A stretch of 64,000 nt of DNA from Nodularia sp034931045 (GTDB lineage Bacteria > Cyanobacteriota > Cyanobacteriia > Cyanobacteriales > Nostocaceae), in NCBI RefSeq assembly GCF_034931045.1, contig NZ_JAYGHH010000017.1:19499-83498 (forward strand), written 5' to 3'. The notes beneath the pieces are model-generated. The model was not told where the DNA came from. It saw only the letters and a program-made list of their open reading frames with translations, and searched no databases. A program made the position numbers and the translations under genes. Position 1 is the first letter of the stretch. Each line of letters starts with the position of its first letter. Positions 9,600 to 17,819 of this stretch are shown piece after piece.

Positions 9600-10256
9600 T
9601 TAAACCTTCGCTAAACTTTGAGTTTTCAAGTAAGTAAATACAGATTTATCGCCAATATCTGGGGGAATGGCTTGAAATATTTTCCTCAAGGCAAACACTA
9701 GAAAGAAAATTGTCCAAACACCTAATAAAACCTGCTCCCAGTGAGTTGGTAAAATCCCTATTAAATGTCCCAGCAGAAGTAAAGGTACGGTCAGAGTTAA
9801 CAACTTAGTTTCTGGGCGATTAAAGCAAAAGGCTTCTTTGAAGAAAATACCTGTTAATGCTACGAAGGTAAAACCTATGCCAAATAAAGTTAGGGGTTGG
9901 TTGTAAACTGCGATCGCTAAAGGTTCACTACTAGACAATGCCAGTACTATTGCTGATATACTGCCGATAGCCCAAAAAACTTGTAATAGTCGGTGCAGAA
10001 ATGCCATGTAGATGTGAATGGTTAATAAGCTGACACCTAGACCCAGACTAAAACAGGCATATAAAGGGGTGAGTGCGGCTATAGTAGTAGGATTATTGTT
10101 GAACAAAACCAAAACGCTACCTATAGCAAAGCTGAGTGCTGCTACCATTAACCCAGCCCGGTAGGTAATCACGCCAGTGCGATCGCTATTATCAACTGTA
10201 AATTCCCCAAACTGACCTTGATAAACTTCTGGTGCAGATCCTGTTTGTGTATTCAT
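9600..10256 (-). CDS. DUF2301 integral membrane protein (Ycf36-like)
   Basis: The 218-aa protein has a polar N-terminus of about 30 residues. The rest is nearly all hydrophobic, with about six predicted membrane helices starting at residues 33, 58, 90, 120, 150 and 175. The opening (EVYQGQFGEFTVDNSDRTGVITYRAG) matches my recollection of the cyanobacterial DUF2301 family, related to plastid Ycf36. Its function is unknown. The FNRPETK loop near residue 143 is a conserved-looking cytosolic or lumenal turn. It is on the same strand as the SAM-hydrolase gene 71 bp upstream and may be co-transcribed with it. Confidence 0.78.
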   Translation of the reverse strand: MNTQTGSAPEVYQGQFGEFTVDNSDRTGVITYRAGLMVAALSFAIGSVLVLFNNNPTTIAALTPLYACFSLGLGVSLLTIHIYMAFLHRLLQVFWAIGSISAIVLALSSSEPLAIAVYNQPLTLFGIGFTFVALTGIFFKEAFCFNRPETKLLTLTVPLLLLGHLIGILPTHWEQVLLGVWTIFFLVFALRKIFQAIPPDIGDKSVFTYLKTQSLAKV

Positions 10257-10327
10257 GTTTAGTTAATTTTGTCAATAGTATTTAAGCTGAAAATGAAATT
10301 TGATTAATTTTATGCGGTGTGGTTTGA

Positions 10328-11131
10328 CTATAAAAATAAGACTTGTAACACATCTTGCCAATTAATCTGCAACTTTGAGGAGGCATTACCGCTATTAATG
10401 GCAACTTCTACCCAGCCATGACTACCAACTAAAGCGGCTACTTCTCCCATTTTAACATCACTATAAGTTTCGCATCCCGGTATAGTCACCCCAGCGACTT
10501 GCACGCACCAATTTTTACCTTGCACGTATTTTCCAGGAATATTGCTGACTAAGTTGCCAAAATAATCAATATATTGAACACAGCCTGTCACGCCGGCATG
10601 AGTTTGGTGACATTCGCCTATATCTAACTGTACCAAAGTTGCGGAATCTATTTCTTGTCCTAGCTGTTTTAAAGGGATACCACTAGCAAGATGAGCGCCT
10701 ACAGGGGCAAAGATATCTCTACCGTGAAACGTTTTGCTCGGTTCAGGTGTGCGCCAATAATTAGGGTTTGTGAGTTCAACGGTGTTAATGGCTGGACTTT
10801 GACTGAGTACCCCGCTAAATAGACCATTATCTGGCCCTACTAGAAACCCTTGAGCAAATTCTACCGCGATCGCTCTGCGCCTACTCCCCACTCCCGGATC
10901 TACCACTGCCACATATACTGTACCCACGGGGAAATAGGAATAAGCATTCAGCAGACAAAACCTAGCTGCGGCGACATTTTGCGGCGAAATCTGGTGTGTC
11001 AAGTCTACCACCCTGATCTGGGGATTGATTTGAGCAACAACACCTTTCATCACACTAACATAAACATCGCGATCGCCAAAATCACTCAGTAATGCCACGA
11101 GTGATGATTGATTTATTTGTTTTTCAGGCAT
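10328..11131 (-). CDS. SAM hydroxide adenosyltransferase (DUF62/duf-62 family)
   Basis: This 267-aa member of the SAM chlorinase/fluorinase/hydroxide adenosyltransferase family would cleave S-adenosylmethionine to adenosine and methionine using water as nucleophile. Visible motifs are LLSDFGDRDVYV at the N-terminus, the hydroxide-relay region VDPGVGSRR (about residues 79-87), GPDNGLFSG (about 98-106) and FHGRDIFAPVGAHLA (about 133-147). The C-terminal beta barrel is intact and the length is typical. The DPGVG signature with the following Arg is that of the hydrolase type rather than true halogenases. It is divergently transcribed from the PirA-like gene. Confidence 0.88.
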   Translation of the reverse strand: MPEKQINQSSLVALLSDFGDRDVYVSVMKGVVAQINPQIRVVDLTHQISPQNVAAARFCLLNAYSYFPVGTVYVAVVDPGVGSRRRAIAVEFAQGFLVGPDNGLFSGVLSQSPAINTVELTNPNYWRTPEPSKTFHGRDIFAPVGAHLASGIPLKQLGQEIDSATLVQLDIGECHQTHAGVTGCVQYIDYFGNLVSNIPGKYVQGKNWCVQVAGVTIPGCETYSDVKMGEVAALVGSHGWVEVAINSGNASSKLQINWQDVLQVLFL

Positions 11132-11168
11132 GGCTTAATAATAAAATTATATTAAGACACAATTTTCT

Positions 11169-11182
11169 GTATCGACAGATAC
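11169..11182 (+). promoter_or_regulatory. NtcA-type binding site GTA-N8-TAC
   Basis: GTATCGACAGATAC is an exact match to GTA-N8-TAC, the consensus for NtcA, the cyanobacterial nitrogen regulator. It lies 55 bp upstream of the small gene at 11238. A TAGCAG hexamer 22 bases downstream is a poor -10 match and TATGTT lies closer (11 bases). A TATGTT promoter would place NtcA over the -35/-10 interval, more consistent with repression. The site could also serve the divergent gene that starts at 11131. Confidence 0.65.
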
Positions 11183-11237
11183 GAAAAATATGATATGTTA
11201 AGAATAGCAGACATAATAAAAATTAAAAAGGAGTACT

Positions 11238-11396
11238 ATGATGACTCAGAATAAACTACAAGCTATCAGTCAAGCACAAGAAACTCATAGAGTGAATATT
11301 CAAAAAAGTCTAGAACATCGCTTGCAAGTAGCCAAAGCTAAGAGTGACGAGCAACTGATTCATCAACTTGAAGCAGAAATTAAATATATCCGCTAA
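11238..11396 (+). CDS. Small PirA-like protein (putative PII-interacting regulator of arginine synthesis)
   Basis: This is a 52-aa ORF with a strong AAAAAGGAG site 6 bases before ATG ATG. The peptide is one long amphipathic helix with the core QKSLEHRLQVAKAKSDEQL, then HQLEAEIKYIR. This resembles my recollection of PirA (Synechocystis Ssr0692). That small protein binds PII and interferes with its activation of N-acetylglutamate kinase, tuning arginine synthesis. The perfect NtcA box upstream supports a nitrogen role, since pirA in Synechocystis is NtcA-controlled. Size, charge pattern and promoter agree, but I cannot align it, so no gene symbol is assigned. A terminator follows at once. Confidence 0.6.
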   Translation: MMTQNKLQAISQAQETHRVNIQKSLEHRLQVAKAKSDEQLIHQLEAEIKYIR

Positions 11397-11429
11397 ATCA
11401 AAAGTTTGGAGTTCATAGTTTTGTTGTGT

Positions 11430-11456
11430 AAAACCCAGTTGTGGGGGTTTTTGATT
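11430..11456 (+). terminator. Rho-independent terminator after the PirA-like gene
   Basis: AAAACCC (11430-11436) pairs with GGGTTTT (11445-11451), followed by a T-rich tail. It lies 34 bp after the stop codon. Its A-rich 5' arm would also give a U-tract on the other strand, so it may serve both directions. Confidence 0.65.
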
Positions 11457-11506
11457 TTAAGGGGTTGCCAATATAATTGACAACCCAAAATCATCTCTAA
11501 AATTGC

Positions 11507-12436
11507 TCAACTCCTTCTTTTGGGTGAGCGCTCATTATCCTTATTAACGTCTAACTCTTCCCGACGCAGGTTTTCTTGAGCCTCAACAGTATCCTCTTCT
11601 ACAACCTTCTTAACTTTTACTTCTTCACGTACAACAGCTTCCTTACGAATGTCAGCATTCTCTTCATAAACATCCATACGTGCAACTTCACCTTCACGGA
11701 AGTTAACTTCGCCAGGAGCGGCTGCTCGTCCAGCATCTGTTGGCGTAGTGCGTTCAATAACTACACGCTCTTTTTCCACTGGGACAGAAACATTTGCTCT
11801 CTCAGTTTCAACGTGCTTACCAACTGCTACCTCTCCGGTTTTAATGCGGGATTTATTCGCAATTAACCGTTCTTCGTAAAGTTTCAAGTTTTGATGATTG
11901 CGCTCACTGGTACTGTAAAGATCCGGTTCCCGGTCGTAAGTATAAGTATCACGGTCATAAGTAGTGCTGGATGCAGGTGTAGCAGATCTGGCTCTACCCT
12001 CAGAATAAGCCGATGGAATATCTACAGGTGTTGTAGCTTCTACAGGTGTTGCAGTTTCTAAAGGTGTTTCTGCAAACGGAGTCCGATAAACTCCACGTAC
12101 CTGCTCTTCATAATCATAATCAACCCGTTCCAGGTCGTTAAAATCAGGTAAGCTTTCTACTTGCTCTTGGGTAAGTCCTGTAGCGTAGACGCGTCTATCT
12201 GCATAGCTAATACGGGAACGCCCAATTGGTAGCAATACTTGCTTCCCGAAAATCCAAAAGCCTGTATCAACAACTAGGTAACGAAAACGTCCTGTTTCAT
12301 CCACTAAAATATTGTTGACTGTGCCAACTTTTTCGTTATTGATGTCTGAGTAAACATCAAAGTCTCTGATTTCAGGACTATCAGCATCAGTAATTTTATA
12401 GTCAGCAGCAAAATCTTCAAGTTTATAAAGAACCAT
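11507..12436 (-). CDS. PRC-barrel and YsnF/AvaK (DUF2382) domain protein
   Basis: The 309-aa protein has a PRC-barrel at residues about 20-95 (DFDVYSDINNEKVGTVNNILVD, then RFRYLVVDTG). A Ser/Thr/Tyr-rich linker follows. The C-terminal DUF2382 (YsnF/AvaK) region at about 185-300 has the typical LKLYEERLIANKSRIKTGEV opening and many alternating Glu/Lys/Arg/Val residues. AvaK was described as an akinete-associated protein in Anabaena. Relatives are general stress proteins induced by desiccation or salt, so a stress role is inferred. It is very charged, without membrane segments or a signal peptide, and is monocistronic. Confidence 0.88.
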   Translation of the reverse strand: MVLYKLEDFAADYKITDADSPEIRDFDVYSDINNEKVGTVNNILVDETGRFRYLVVDTGFWIFGKQVLLPIGRSRISYADRRVYATGLTQEQVESLPDFNDLERVDYDYEEQVRGVYRTPFAETPLETATPVEATTPVDIPSAYSEGRARSATPASSTTYDRDTYTYDREPDLYSTSERNHQNLKLYEERLIANKSRIKTGEVAVGKHVETERANVSVPVEKERVVIERTTPTDAGRAAAPGEVNFREGEVARMDVYEENADIRKEAVVREEVKVKKVVEEDTVEAQENLRREELDVNKDNERSPKRRS

Positions 12437-12777
12437 ATTATTTTTTACCCAAATCTACACCTACAATCCTAAAAAATATTTCCAATTTCTACTTCTTTCT
12501 ATGGTCGAATTTAATTAATCGTCTATTTACTACTTGTAGTAGAGTTAATAATTAGGTGGTCTATAAAATAAATCTCAAATCCTCTAATTATTCAAGCACT
12601 CTGAGGTATTTATAATTTGATTGCTATAGATTAATTAGTATTTAGCACATCTGACTTCTAACTTTAGATACAATTGTTTAAATCAACAGGTAGATAACTA
12701 TTTATAAATAAAAAAATATCATATACATATAAATTTAAAAGTAATTTATTTATTTAAATTAATGGAGGTATATTTGG
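12437..12777. other. AT-rich intergenic region before the SLH gene
   Basis: There are 341 bp between two divergent genes with no coding frame. The last 100 bp are almost pure A/T (for example around 12706-12765) and end in GGAGGTATATTTGG, a strong ribosome binding site for the gene at 12778. No distinct operator could be picked out. Confidence 0.5.
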
Positions 12778-13593
12778 ATGTCTAGCTTATCTCATTTATC
12801 TGCATTAAGTGTATCTTTGCTAACTCTAGGCATGGCAGCAAGTTTAACTACCTCAGCTTCAGCACAGAATACTTTTCCTGATGTCCCCTCTGATTATTGG
12901 GCAAAACCATTTATTGAGCGTTTAGCCGAAAGAAATATTATTGTGGGATATCCAGATGGCACATTTCGACCCGAACAGGCTGTACAACGTGATGAATTCG
13001 CCGCGATGATTCGGCAGGCTTTTGAGCAAGAACCAGTACGGCAAATAGAAGATGCCAGTGCTTTTCAAGATGTTCCTGAAGGATATTGGGCATCTTTGGC
13101 AATTGAGTCAGCTTATCAACAAGGATTTATGAGTGGTTATCCTGGTGGTTTTTTTGGCCCAAATCAGCCAGTTTCTAGAGTAGATGCGTTAGTTACCTTA
13201 ACTAGAGGTTTAAATTTAGCACCAGAAGCTCGTCGAGTTGTGAGAAGGCCTGTATATTTGCCACTGGCGATGACTTCTTTAATGCAGCCTTTAGTAGCAG
13301 CATTACCCCAGCCAACTACCCCTGTAGCTGCACTGGCAAAAGATTTTTATGTTGATGCCCAGCAAATTCCTCAGTATGCTATTAATGACGTAGGGATAGC
13401 AACACAAAAAAATCTGGTGGTCAATTATCCAAATCCTAGAGTGTTAGAACCTAATGAACCTCTCAGACGGGCAACTGCGACCGCTTTTATCCACCAAACT
13501 TTGGTTGCTCAAGATAGAATTGAACCCCTGCCTAGTAATGTAGAAGCTTATAACTATATTGTTCGCCCGGCAGTTAGCCAAGCGGCTCGGTGA
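12778..13593 (+). CDS. SLH-domain envelope protein
   Basis: The 271-aa protein has a signal peptide (residues 1-29, cleavage after SASA) and three S-layer-homology-like repeats. The first begins FPDVPSDYWA (about 33), the second FQDVPEGYWA (about 97). A degenerate third begins around residue 186 (FYVDAQQIPQYA). SLH repeats anchor proteins to peptidoglycan-linked polysaccharide. In cyanobacteria they also occur in SomA-type porins, but no beta-barrel domain follows here, so this is a short SLH-only protein. The ATG is preceded by an excellent GGAGG site 10 bases upstream. Confidence 0.88.
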   Translation: MSSLSHLSALSVSLLTLGMAASLTTSASAQNTFPDVPSDYWAKPFIERLAERNIIVGYPDGTFRPEQAVQRDEFAAMIRQAFEQEPVRQIEDASAFQDVPEGYWASLAIESAYQQGFMSGYPGGFFGPNQPVSRVDALVTLTRGLNLAPEARRVVRRPVYLPLAMTSLMQPLVAALPQPTTPVAALAKDFYVDAQQIPQYAINDVGIATQKNLVVNYPNPRVLEPNEPLRRATATAFIHQTLVAQDRIEPLPSNVEAYNYIVRPAVSQAAR

Positions 13594-13672
13594 ATTAAAG
13601 ATTTCACCTATTGGCTCGTAGTTACGCTTTAGCGCTAAAGCGCAACTACAAATCATGATGATTTATCTTAAG

Positions 13673-15460
13673 TTAAGATTTGGGTTTGTAAGTTGAAGCA
13701 ACGTGTAAGTCTTTCAATTGCTTGGTATCTACCCCTGAAGGCGCATCTGTAAGCAAACAACGGGCTTGCTGTGTTTTGGGAAAGGCAATTACGTCCCGAA
13801 TAGATTCTTCCCCAGCCAGCAACATTACCAAACGGTCTAAACCATAGGCTATGCCACCATGGGGCGGTGTACCATATTCAAAGGCCTCCAAGAGAAAGCC
13901 AAATTTATTTTGTGCTTCTTCTGGCGATAAACCAATGGCTTCAAACACCTGCTGTTGAATATCGCTTTGATAAATCCGCAGACTACCCCCACCGATTTCT
14001 AAACCGTTTAACACCAAATCGTAAGCTTGAGCGCGGGCAGTTTTTAAATCACTCACATCTTCGGGATGGGGTGCAGTAAAGGGGTGATGCAGTGCTTCTA
14101 GGCGTTTTTCGTCAGCATTCCACTCAAACATGGGGAAATCTGTAATCCAGAGTAAGTTGATTTTTTCGGGGTTAATTAACTTAAATTCTCTAGCTACAAC
14201 TTGCCGCAATCTGTCTAAAGTTTTATTAACTGTAGTTGTGTCACCAGCCCCGAATAATAACAAATGTCCGGGTTTTGCGCCTGTACGTTGCAGAATTTCC
14301 TGTTTTTGCTCTGCGCTGAGGTTGTCTTTAATCGCGCCAATGGTGTCAATTTCACCATTTTCCCGAACGCGGATGAAAGCTAAACCTTTTGCACCGGCTT
14401 CGCTGGCTTCTTTAAATAAGTCACCACCTGGTTTAATGCGGACGTTAGAAATGGCATCGTTACCGTGGGGAATTGGCAGAATTTTTACAATACCACCATG
14501 AGCGATCGCATCCCGAAAAACTTTAAACCCAGAATCTTGCAAAACATCGGCAACATTGACTAATTCCAAACCATAACGAGTATCTGGTTTATCAGTACCA
14601 TAGCGTGACATGGCATCGGCGTAGGTCAGCCGGGGGAATGGTAAGTTTAACTCAATGCCTTTAACTGTTTTGAAGATATGAGCCACTAACTTTTCATTCA
14701 GATCAATAATTTCTTCTTGGGACATGAAACTCATTTCCATGTCCAATTGAGTAAATTCTGGTTGTCTGTCAGCGCGTAAATCTTCATCACGGAAGCAACG
14801 GGCAATCTGATAATATCTATCCATCCCCGATACCATCAGTATTTGTTTGAATAGCTGGGGTGATTGCGGCAAAGCAAACCACTCGCCAGGATTTGCCCGA
14901 CTGGGTAAGATGTAATCTCTAGCACCTTCTGGGGTAGAACGGGTGAGAATTGGGGTTTCGATTTCAATAAAACCTTGCAAATCTTCTAAGTAACGACGCA
15001 TGGCTTTAACGACTTGATGGCGCAATTGCATATTTTGTGCCATGCGTTCTCGTCGCAAATCCAAATAACGATACTTCAGCCGCAAGTCTTCCCGCACATT
15101 TTCAGTGTCAGCCGTGGAAACTTGGAATGGTAACTGTTTACTAACGCCGTTGAGTAGTGTAATTTTATCGGCGTAGATTTCTACTTCGCCCGTGGGGAGG
15201 CGCGGATTCAAAGATTCGTCTGGACGGTGCGTGACTCTACCGGTGATTTCGACAACGTATTCATTCCGCAGGTTATTTGCCTGTTCATAGGAATCGGGGG
15301 TGCGTTGCGGATCACTAACAATTTGAACAATGCCAGAGCGATCGCGCAAATCTAAGAATATCACGCCCCCATGATCGCGGCGACGGTCTACCCATCCGTA
15401 AAAGGTAACAGTTTCTCCAATATCTTTTTTTCGGAGTTCGCCGCAATAGTGAGTTCGCAT
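13673..15460 (-). CDS. aspS: Aspartyl-tRNA synthetase
   Basis: This 595-aa class II synthetase of the bacterial type charges tRNA-Asp (or tRNA-Asp/Asn). It has an N-terminal OB-fold anticodon domain (about residues 1-110, with GWVDRRRDHGG), motif 2 (FRDEDLRADRQPEFTQLD) and the bacterial GAD insertion domain (about 290-410). Motif 3 (GGIAYGLDRLVMLL) lies near 530-543. The full length and intact motifs argue for a functional enzyme. The initiator ATG directly follows TTAGTTTT-type leader sequence without an obvious strong ribosome binding site. It is converged upon by the SLH gene with 79 bp between stops. Confidence 0.97.
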   Translation of the reverse strand: MRTHYCGELRKKDIGETVTFYGWVDRRRDHGGVIFLDLRDRSGIVQIVSDPQRTPDSYEQANNLRNEYVVEITGRVTHRPDESLNPRLPTGEVEIYADKITLLNGVSKQLPFQVSTADTENVREDLRLKYRYLDLRRERMAQNMQLRHQVVKAMRRYLEDLQGFIEIETPILTRSTPEGARDYILPSRANPGEWFALPQSPQLFKQILMVSGMDRYYQIARCFRDEDLRADRQPEFTQLDMEMSFMSQEEIIDLNEKLVAHIFKTVKGIELNLPFPRLTYADAMSRYGTDKPDTRYGLELVNVADVLQDSGFKVFRDAIAHGGIVKILPIPHGNDAISNVRIKPGGDLFKEASEAGAKGLAFIRVRENGEIDTIGAIKDNLSAEQKQEILQRTGAKPGHLLLFGAGDTTTVNKTLDRLRQVVAREFKLINPEKINLLWITDFPMFEWNADEKRLEALHHPFTAPHPEDVSDLKTARAQAYDLVLNGLEIGGGSLRIYQSDIQQQVFEAIGLSPEEAQNKFGFLLEAFEYGTPPHGGIAYGLDRLVMLLAGEESIRDVIAFPKTQQARCLLTDAPSGVDTKQLKDLHVASTYKPKS

Positions 15461-16072
15461 AGGTGTTAGTTTTATTCTGTCGGGCTAGATGGGCTAGTAA
15501 ATGTCAAAGCTTTCCCATTATCTAGCATCAATAGTAATTGTAGTAGTTTCAGTTGCAGAAAAAAAGTTCAGCAATTTTTCATCGCCTGGGCTAAATGCTG
15601 TTTCTCCGTCATCCTTAACCAGCAACCTCGCCTCAATAGCTCTGACTGAATCTTAGTTGCAGCCTCCAATTCCCACAACGCACCACTATGGGTATAAATT
15701 TCCTGGTTTGAGAAGTCTATGAGAGGTTATGCCCAGGTTCAGCCATACTTATGCCGTTAGGCATAAAAGTTATTTGTGAGGATAGGGAACAGGGAAGAAG
15801 GAATCAAGGTATAGTTCGTTTTGTATGGCTTACGCCACGCAAGCTATCAAAATTCAAACCGGATTCCTATATATTTGTATATATTTGATTCAGCCCACAG
15901 TGAAAATGGGCAGTCTTTCAACTCAGCACTCCTGATCAAGTTCCAAGTAACAAAACATGGTAATATAGCTAGGTTAGATTCAGTCATGTACTGGAAAAAA
16001 CCACAGCCAAAAATGTAAATTTTACATTCATAAACCCTTTTTTACGCTGGCACTTATTATCCATAAACTTCC
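15461..16072. other. Intergenic region with dispersed repeat copy (15779-15872)
   Basis: There are 612 bp between aspS and the FkbM gene. The segment 15779-15872 (GATAGGGAACAGGGAAGAAG, then CGTTTTGTATGGCTTACGCC, then AACCGGATTCCTAT) corresponds largely in inverted orientation to 50281-50410. A further relative lies at 61780-61860. A short open frame over this repeat is not considered a gene. I see no promoter motif I can defend. Confidence 0.5.
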
Positions 16073-16777
16073 ATGACTGAAATTTTCTTCCGACCGAATA
16101 CAATAGATGAAGTAGCCTTCCGTTACGTTGTCGAAAAAAACGAGTATCGAATTCCTGAACAGCTTCAAGCAGAAGATCGCATCATTGACATTGGAGCGCA
16201 TATCGGATGTTTTTCTTACTTATGTTGGCAACGGGGGTCGCGAAAGATTGAAGGGTTTGAAGCTAATTTAGAAAATGCTGAACTAGCACGAAAAAATCTG
16301 GCTTCTACAAATGTGGTAATCAATTCCAAAGCCGTTTGGCGTTCAGATAAGAAGCAAGATTCTGAGTTATATCATTCTGGCTATACACAAATGTTAGATG
16401 ATGGGCCAGATCCGGTAGGGATGAACACAGCATCGGGCAATATTTTTGCGTCAGATGGTCAACCTGTAAGTACAGTCGCCCTGGATGATATCATCGGAGA
16501 TTCAAAGGTAAAAATTCTCAAAATCGATTGCGAAGGAAGCGAGTTTCCCATTCTGCTCACATCTCAACGCTTACGACAAGTCTGCTGTTTTGTCGGAGAG
16601 TATCATCTGATGGACTCTATCCCCAGTGCAGCACAGGTCGAAGGATTCGAGAAATACACTGTGGGAACGTTGGCAGATTTATTCATTAGTCATCGCTTTC
16701 GAGTGGAATTTGTCCCCTATCAAGATGCTCGGTTTTCTAATGTCGGCAATTTCTTCGCCTATAATCTTGACTTATAG
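16073..16777 (+). CDS. FkbM-family SAM-dependent methyltransferase
   Basis: The 234-aa protein has a Rossmann SAM-binding core. Motif I is IIDIGAHIGCFSYL (about residues 43-56). The acidic loop is GFEANLENAELA. The FkbM signature KILKIDCEGSEFPIL lies near 147-161. FkbM enzymes O-methylate hydroxyls, often of sugars in polysaccharides or lipids. The C-terminal part (residues about 180-234, ending GNFFAYNL) is complete. The ATG is preceded by a pyrimidine-rich leader with no clear Shine-Dalgarno. It is isolated. The second methyltransferase at 17011-17703 converges on it but is not of the same family. Confidence 0.85.
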   Translation: MTEIFFRPNTIDEVAFRYVVEKNEYRIPEQLQAEDRIIDIGAHIGCFSYLCWQRGSRKIEGFEANLENAELARKNLASTNVVINSKAVWRSDKKQDSELYHSGYTQMLDDGPDPVGMNTASGNIFASDGQPVSTVALDDIIGDSKVKILKIDCEGSEFPILLTSQRLRQVCCFVGEYHLMDSIPSAAQVEGFEKYTVGTLADLFISHRFRVEFVPYQDARFSNVGNFFAYNLDL

Positions 16778-16808
16778 CAAAGTGCTGTTAGTGCTGAGTA
16801 GAAACCAA

Positions 16809-16892
16809 GTAGGAGCGGGTTTATTACAATTATTATTGGTATTGGTAATTGAACATATCTGTCATAGCTTGCGTAGTCATACCCGCCCCTAC
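16809..16892. repeat. MITE-like hairpin element, copy 1
   Basis: GTAGGAGCGGGT (16809-16820) pairs with ACCCGCCCCTAC (16881-16892) at 11 of 12 positions. The interior (ATTATTATTGGT..GAACATATCTGTCATAGCTTGCGTAG in part) is nearly identical to that of 63605-63686. It lies just after the FkbM gene and a short open frame across it is spurious. Confidence 0.75.
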
Positions 16893-17010
16893 ATCAAGGC
16901 TTTCAGCAATCAACAATCTCCTAATCTCCTTGGCGGTTGCTATACAAGTGATGCCTATATCCCCCGAATAGAAGGGGATATAAGCTAATAGAGGAATTTA
17001 TCCCTCTATT

Positions 17011-17703
17011 TTAGTGATTCTCAATTTTAAATATACAAAGTTTACTATGCTTACCATACAAAAGAATCTCCTCTTTGTAGGGTATAGCTAGAACTAACTC
17101 TACATTATTTAAATTAAAGGGAGCTTGATCTAAAAAGACTGCTGAATTTTTTTCTAATCTAATTTCAGCACCTGTAGATATATCTATATTGGGTACACAA
17201 TCCTGTTCATTTTCAGGATAACTTTCAGTCACAAATACATATTTATATTGAGTGACTTTATCGATGAATTTTTGAATATGTTGGTTAGATAAATGCTGCA
17301 AAACTTGGCGAATTAAGCAGATATCTCCAGTTGGTAAATCTTCGGTTAAAACATCAACACATAAGAATTCTACATTAGTATTAGCGTATTGAATCTGATT
17401 GCGTTCTATTAATTTTGGTACTATGTCTATACCTATATATTGGTATTTAATTTGGGCTTTTTCTAAATTTTTTAAAAGCTGTTGACCAACCCGAAAATCA
17501 CCACATCCTAAATCGATAATTCTGATATTGTTTAACTGTTGCTTCACAGCAAAATCTGTGATTAAATTACAATAAGGGACAGCAAAAATATCATCTGAAC
17601 CTTTACCTGAGAAAAATTCTCCTGAATTTCCTCCCCAGATGTTGTTTGCATATATTTCCGAGAAAATATCAGTGGGTGTTTGATTTTCTTGTAGCATATT
17701 CAA
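17011..17703 (-). CDS. Class I SAM-dependent methyltransferase
   Basis: The 230-aa protein has motif I IRIIDLGCGDFRVGQQLL (about residues 59-76), acidic loop GIDIVPKLI, an EFLCVDVL step and ICLIRQVLQHLSNQHI (motif III). These identify a Rossmann methyltransferase. The N-terminal segment (IFSEIYANNIWGGNSGEFFSGKGS) is typical of small cyanobacterial methyltransferases acting near glycan genes. The substrate cannot be told from sequence. Base composition is more AT-rich than the flanking aspS region. It converges with the FkbM gene. Confidence 0.82.
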   Translation of the reverse strand: MNMLQENQTPTDIFSEIYANNIWGGNSGEFFSGKGSDDIFAVPYCNLITDFAVKQQLNNIRIIDLGCGDFRVGQQLLKNLEKAQIKYQYIGIDIVPKLIERNQIQYANTNVEFLCVDVLTEDLPTGDICLIRQVLQHLSNQHIQKFIDKVTQYKYVFVTESYPENEQDCVPNIDISTGAEIRLEKNSAVFLDQAPFNLNNVELVLAIPYKEEILLYGKHSKLCIFKIENH

Positions 17704-17819
17704 GTAACAATTCTCTAGGTAACATTCTAAAATTTACACTGAATATTAACCTTTGTCTAGTTATAGACTACGCGGTAGGGGCGCAAGACCTTGCACCCTT
17801 ACAAATCAGCAAACCCTAT

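Noticed and set aside
15821..16018. 65-codon plus-strand frame
   Set aside because: It is built on a dispersed repeat copy with no ribosome binding site.
16626..16988. 120-codon plus-strand frame
   Set aside because: It overlaps the FkbM gene in another frame and then runs through a MITE-like repeat.
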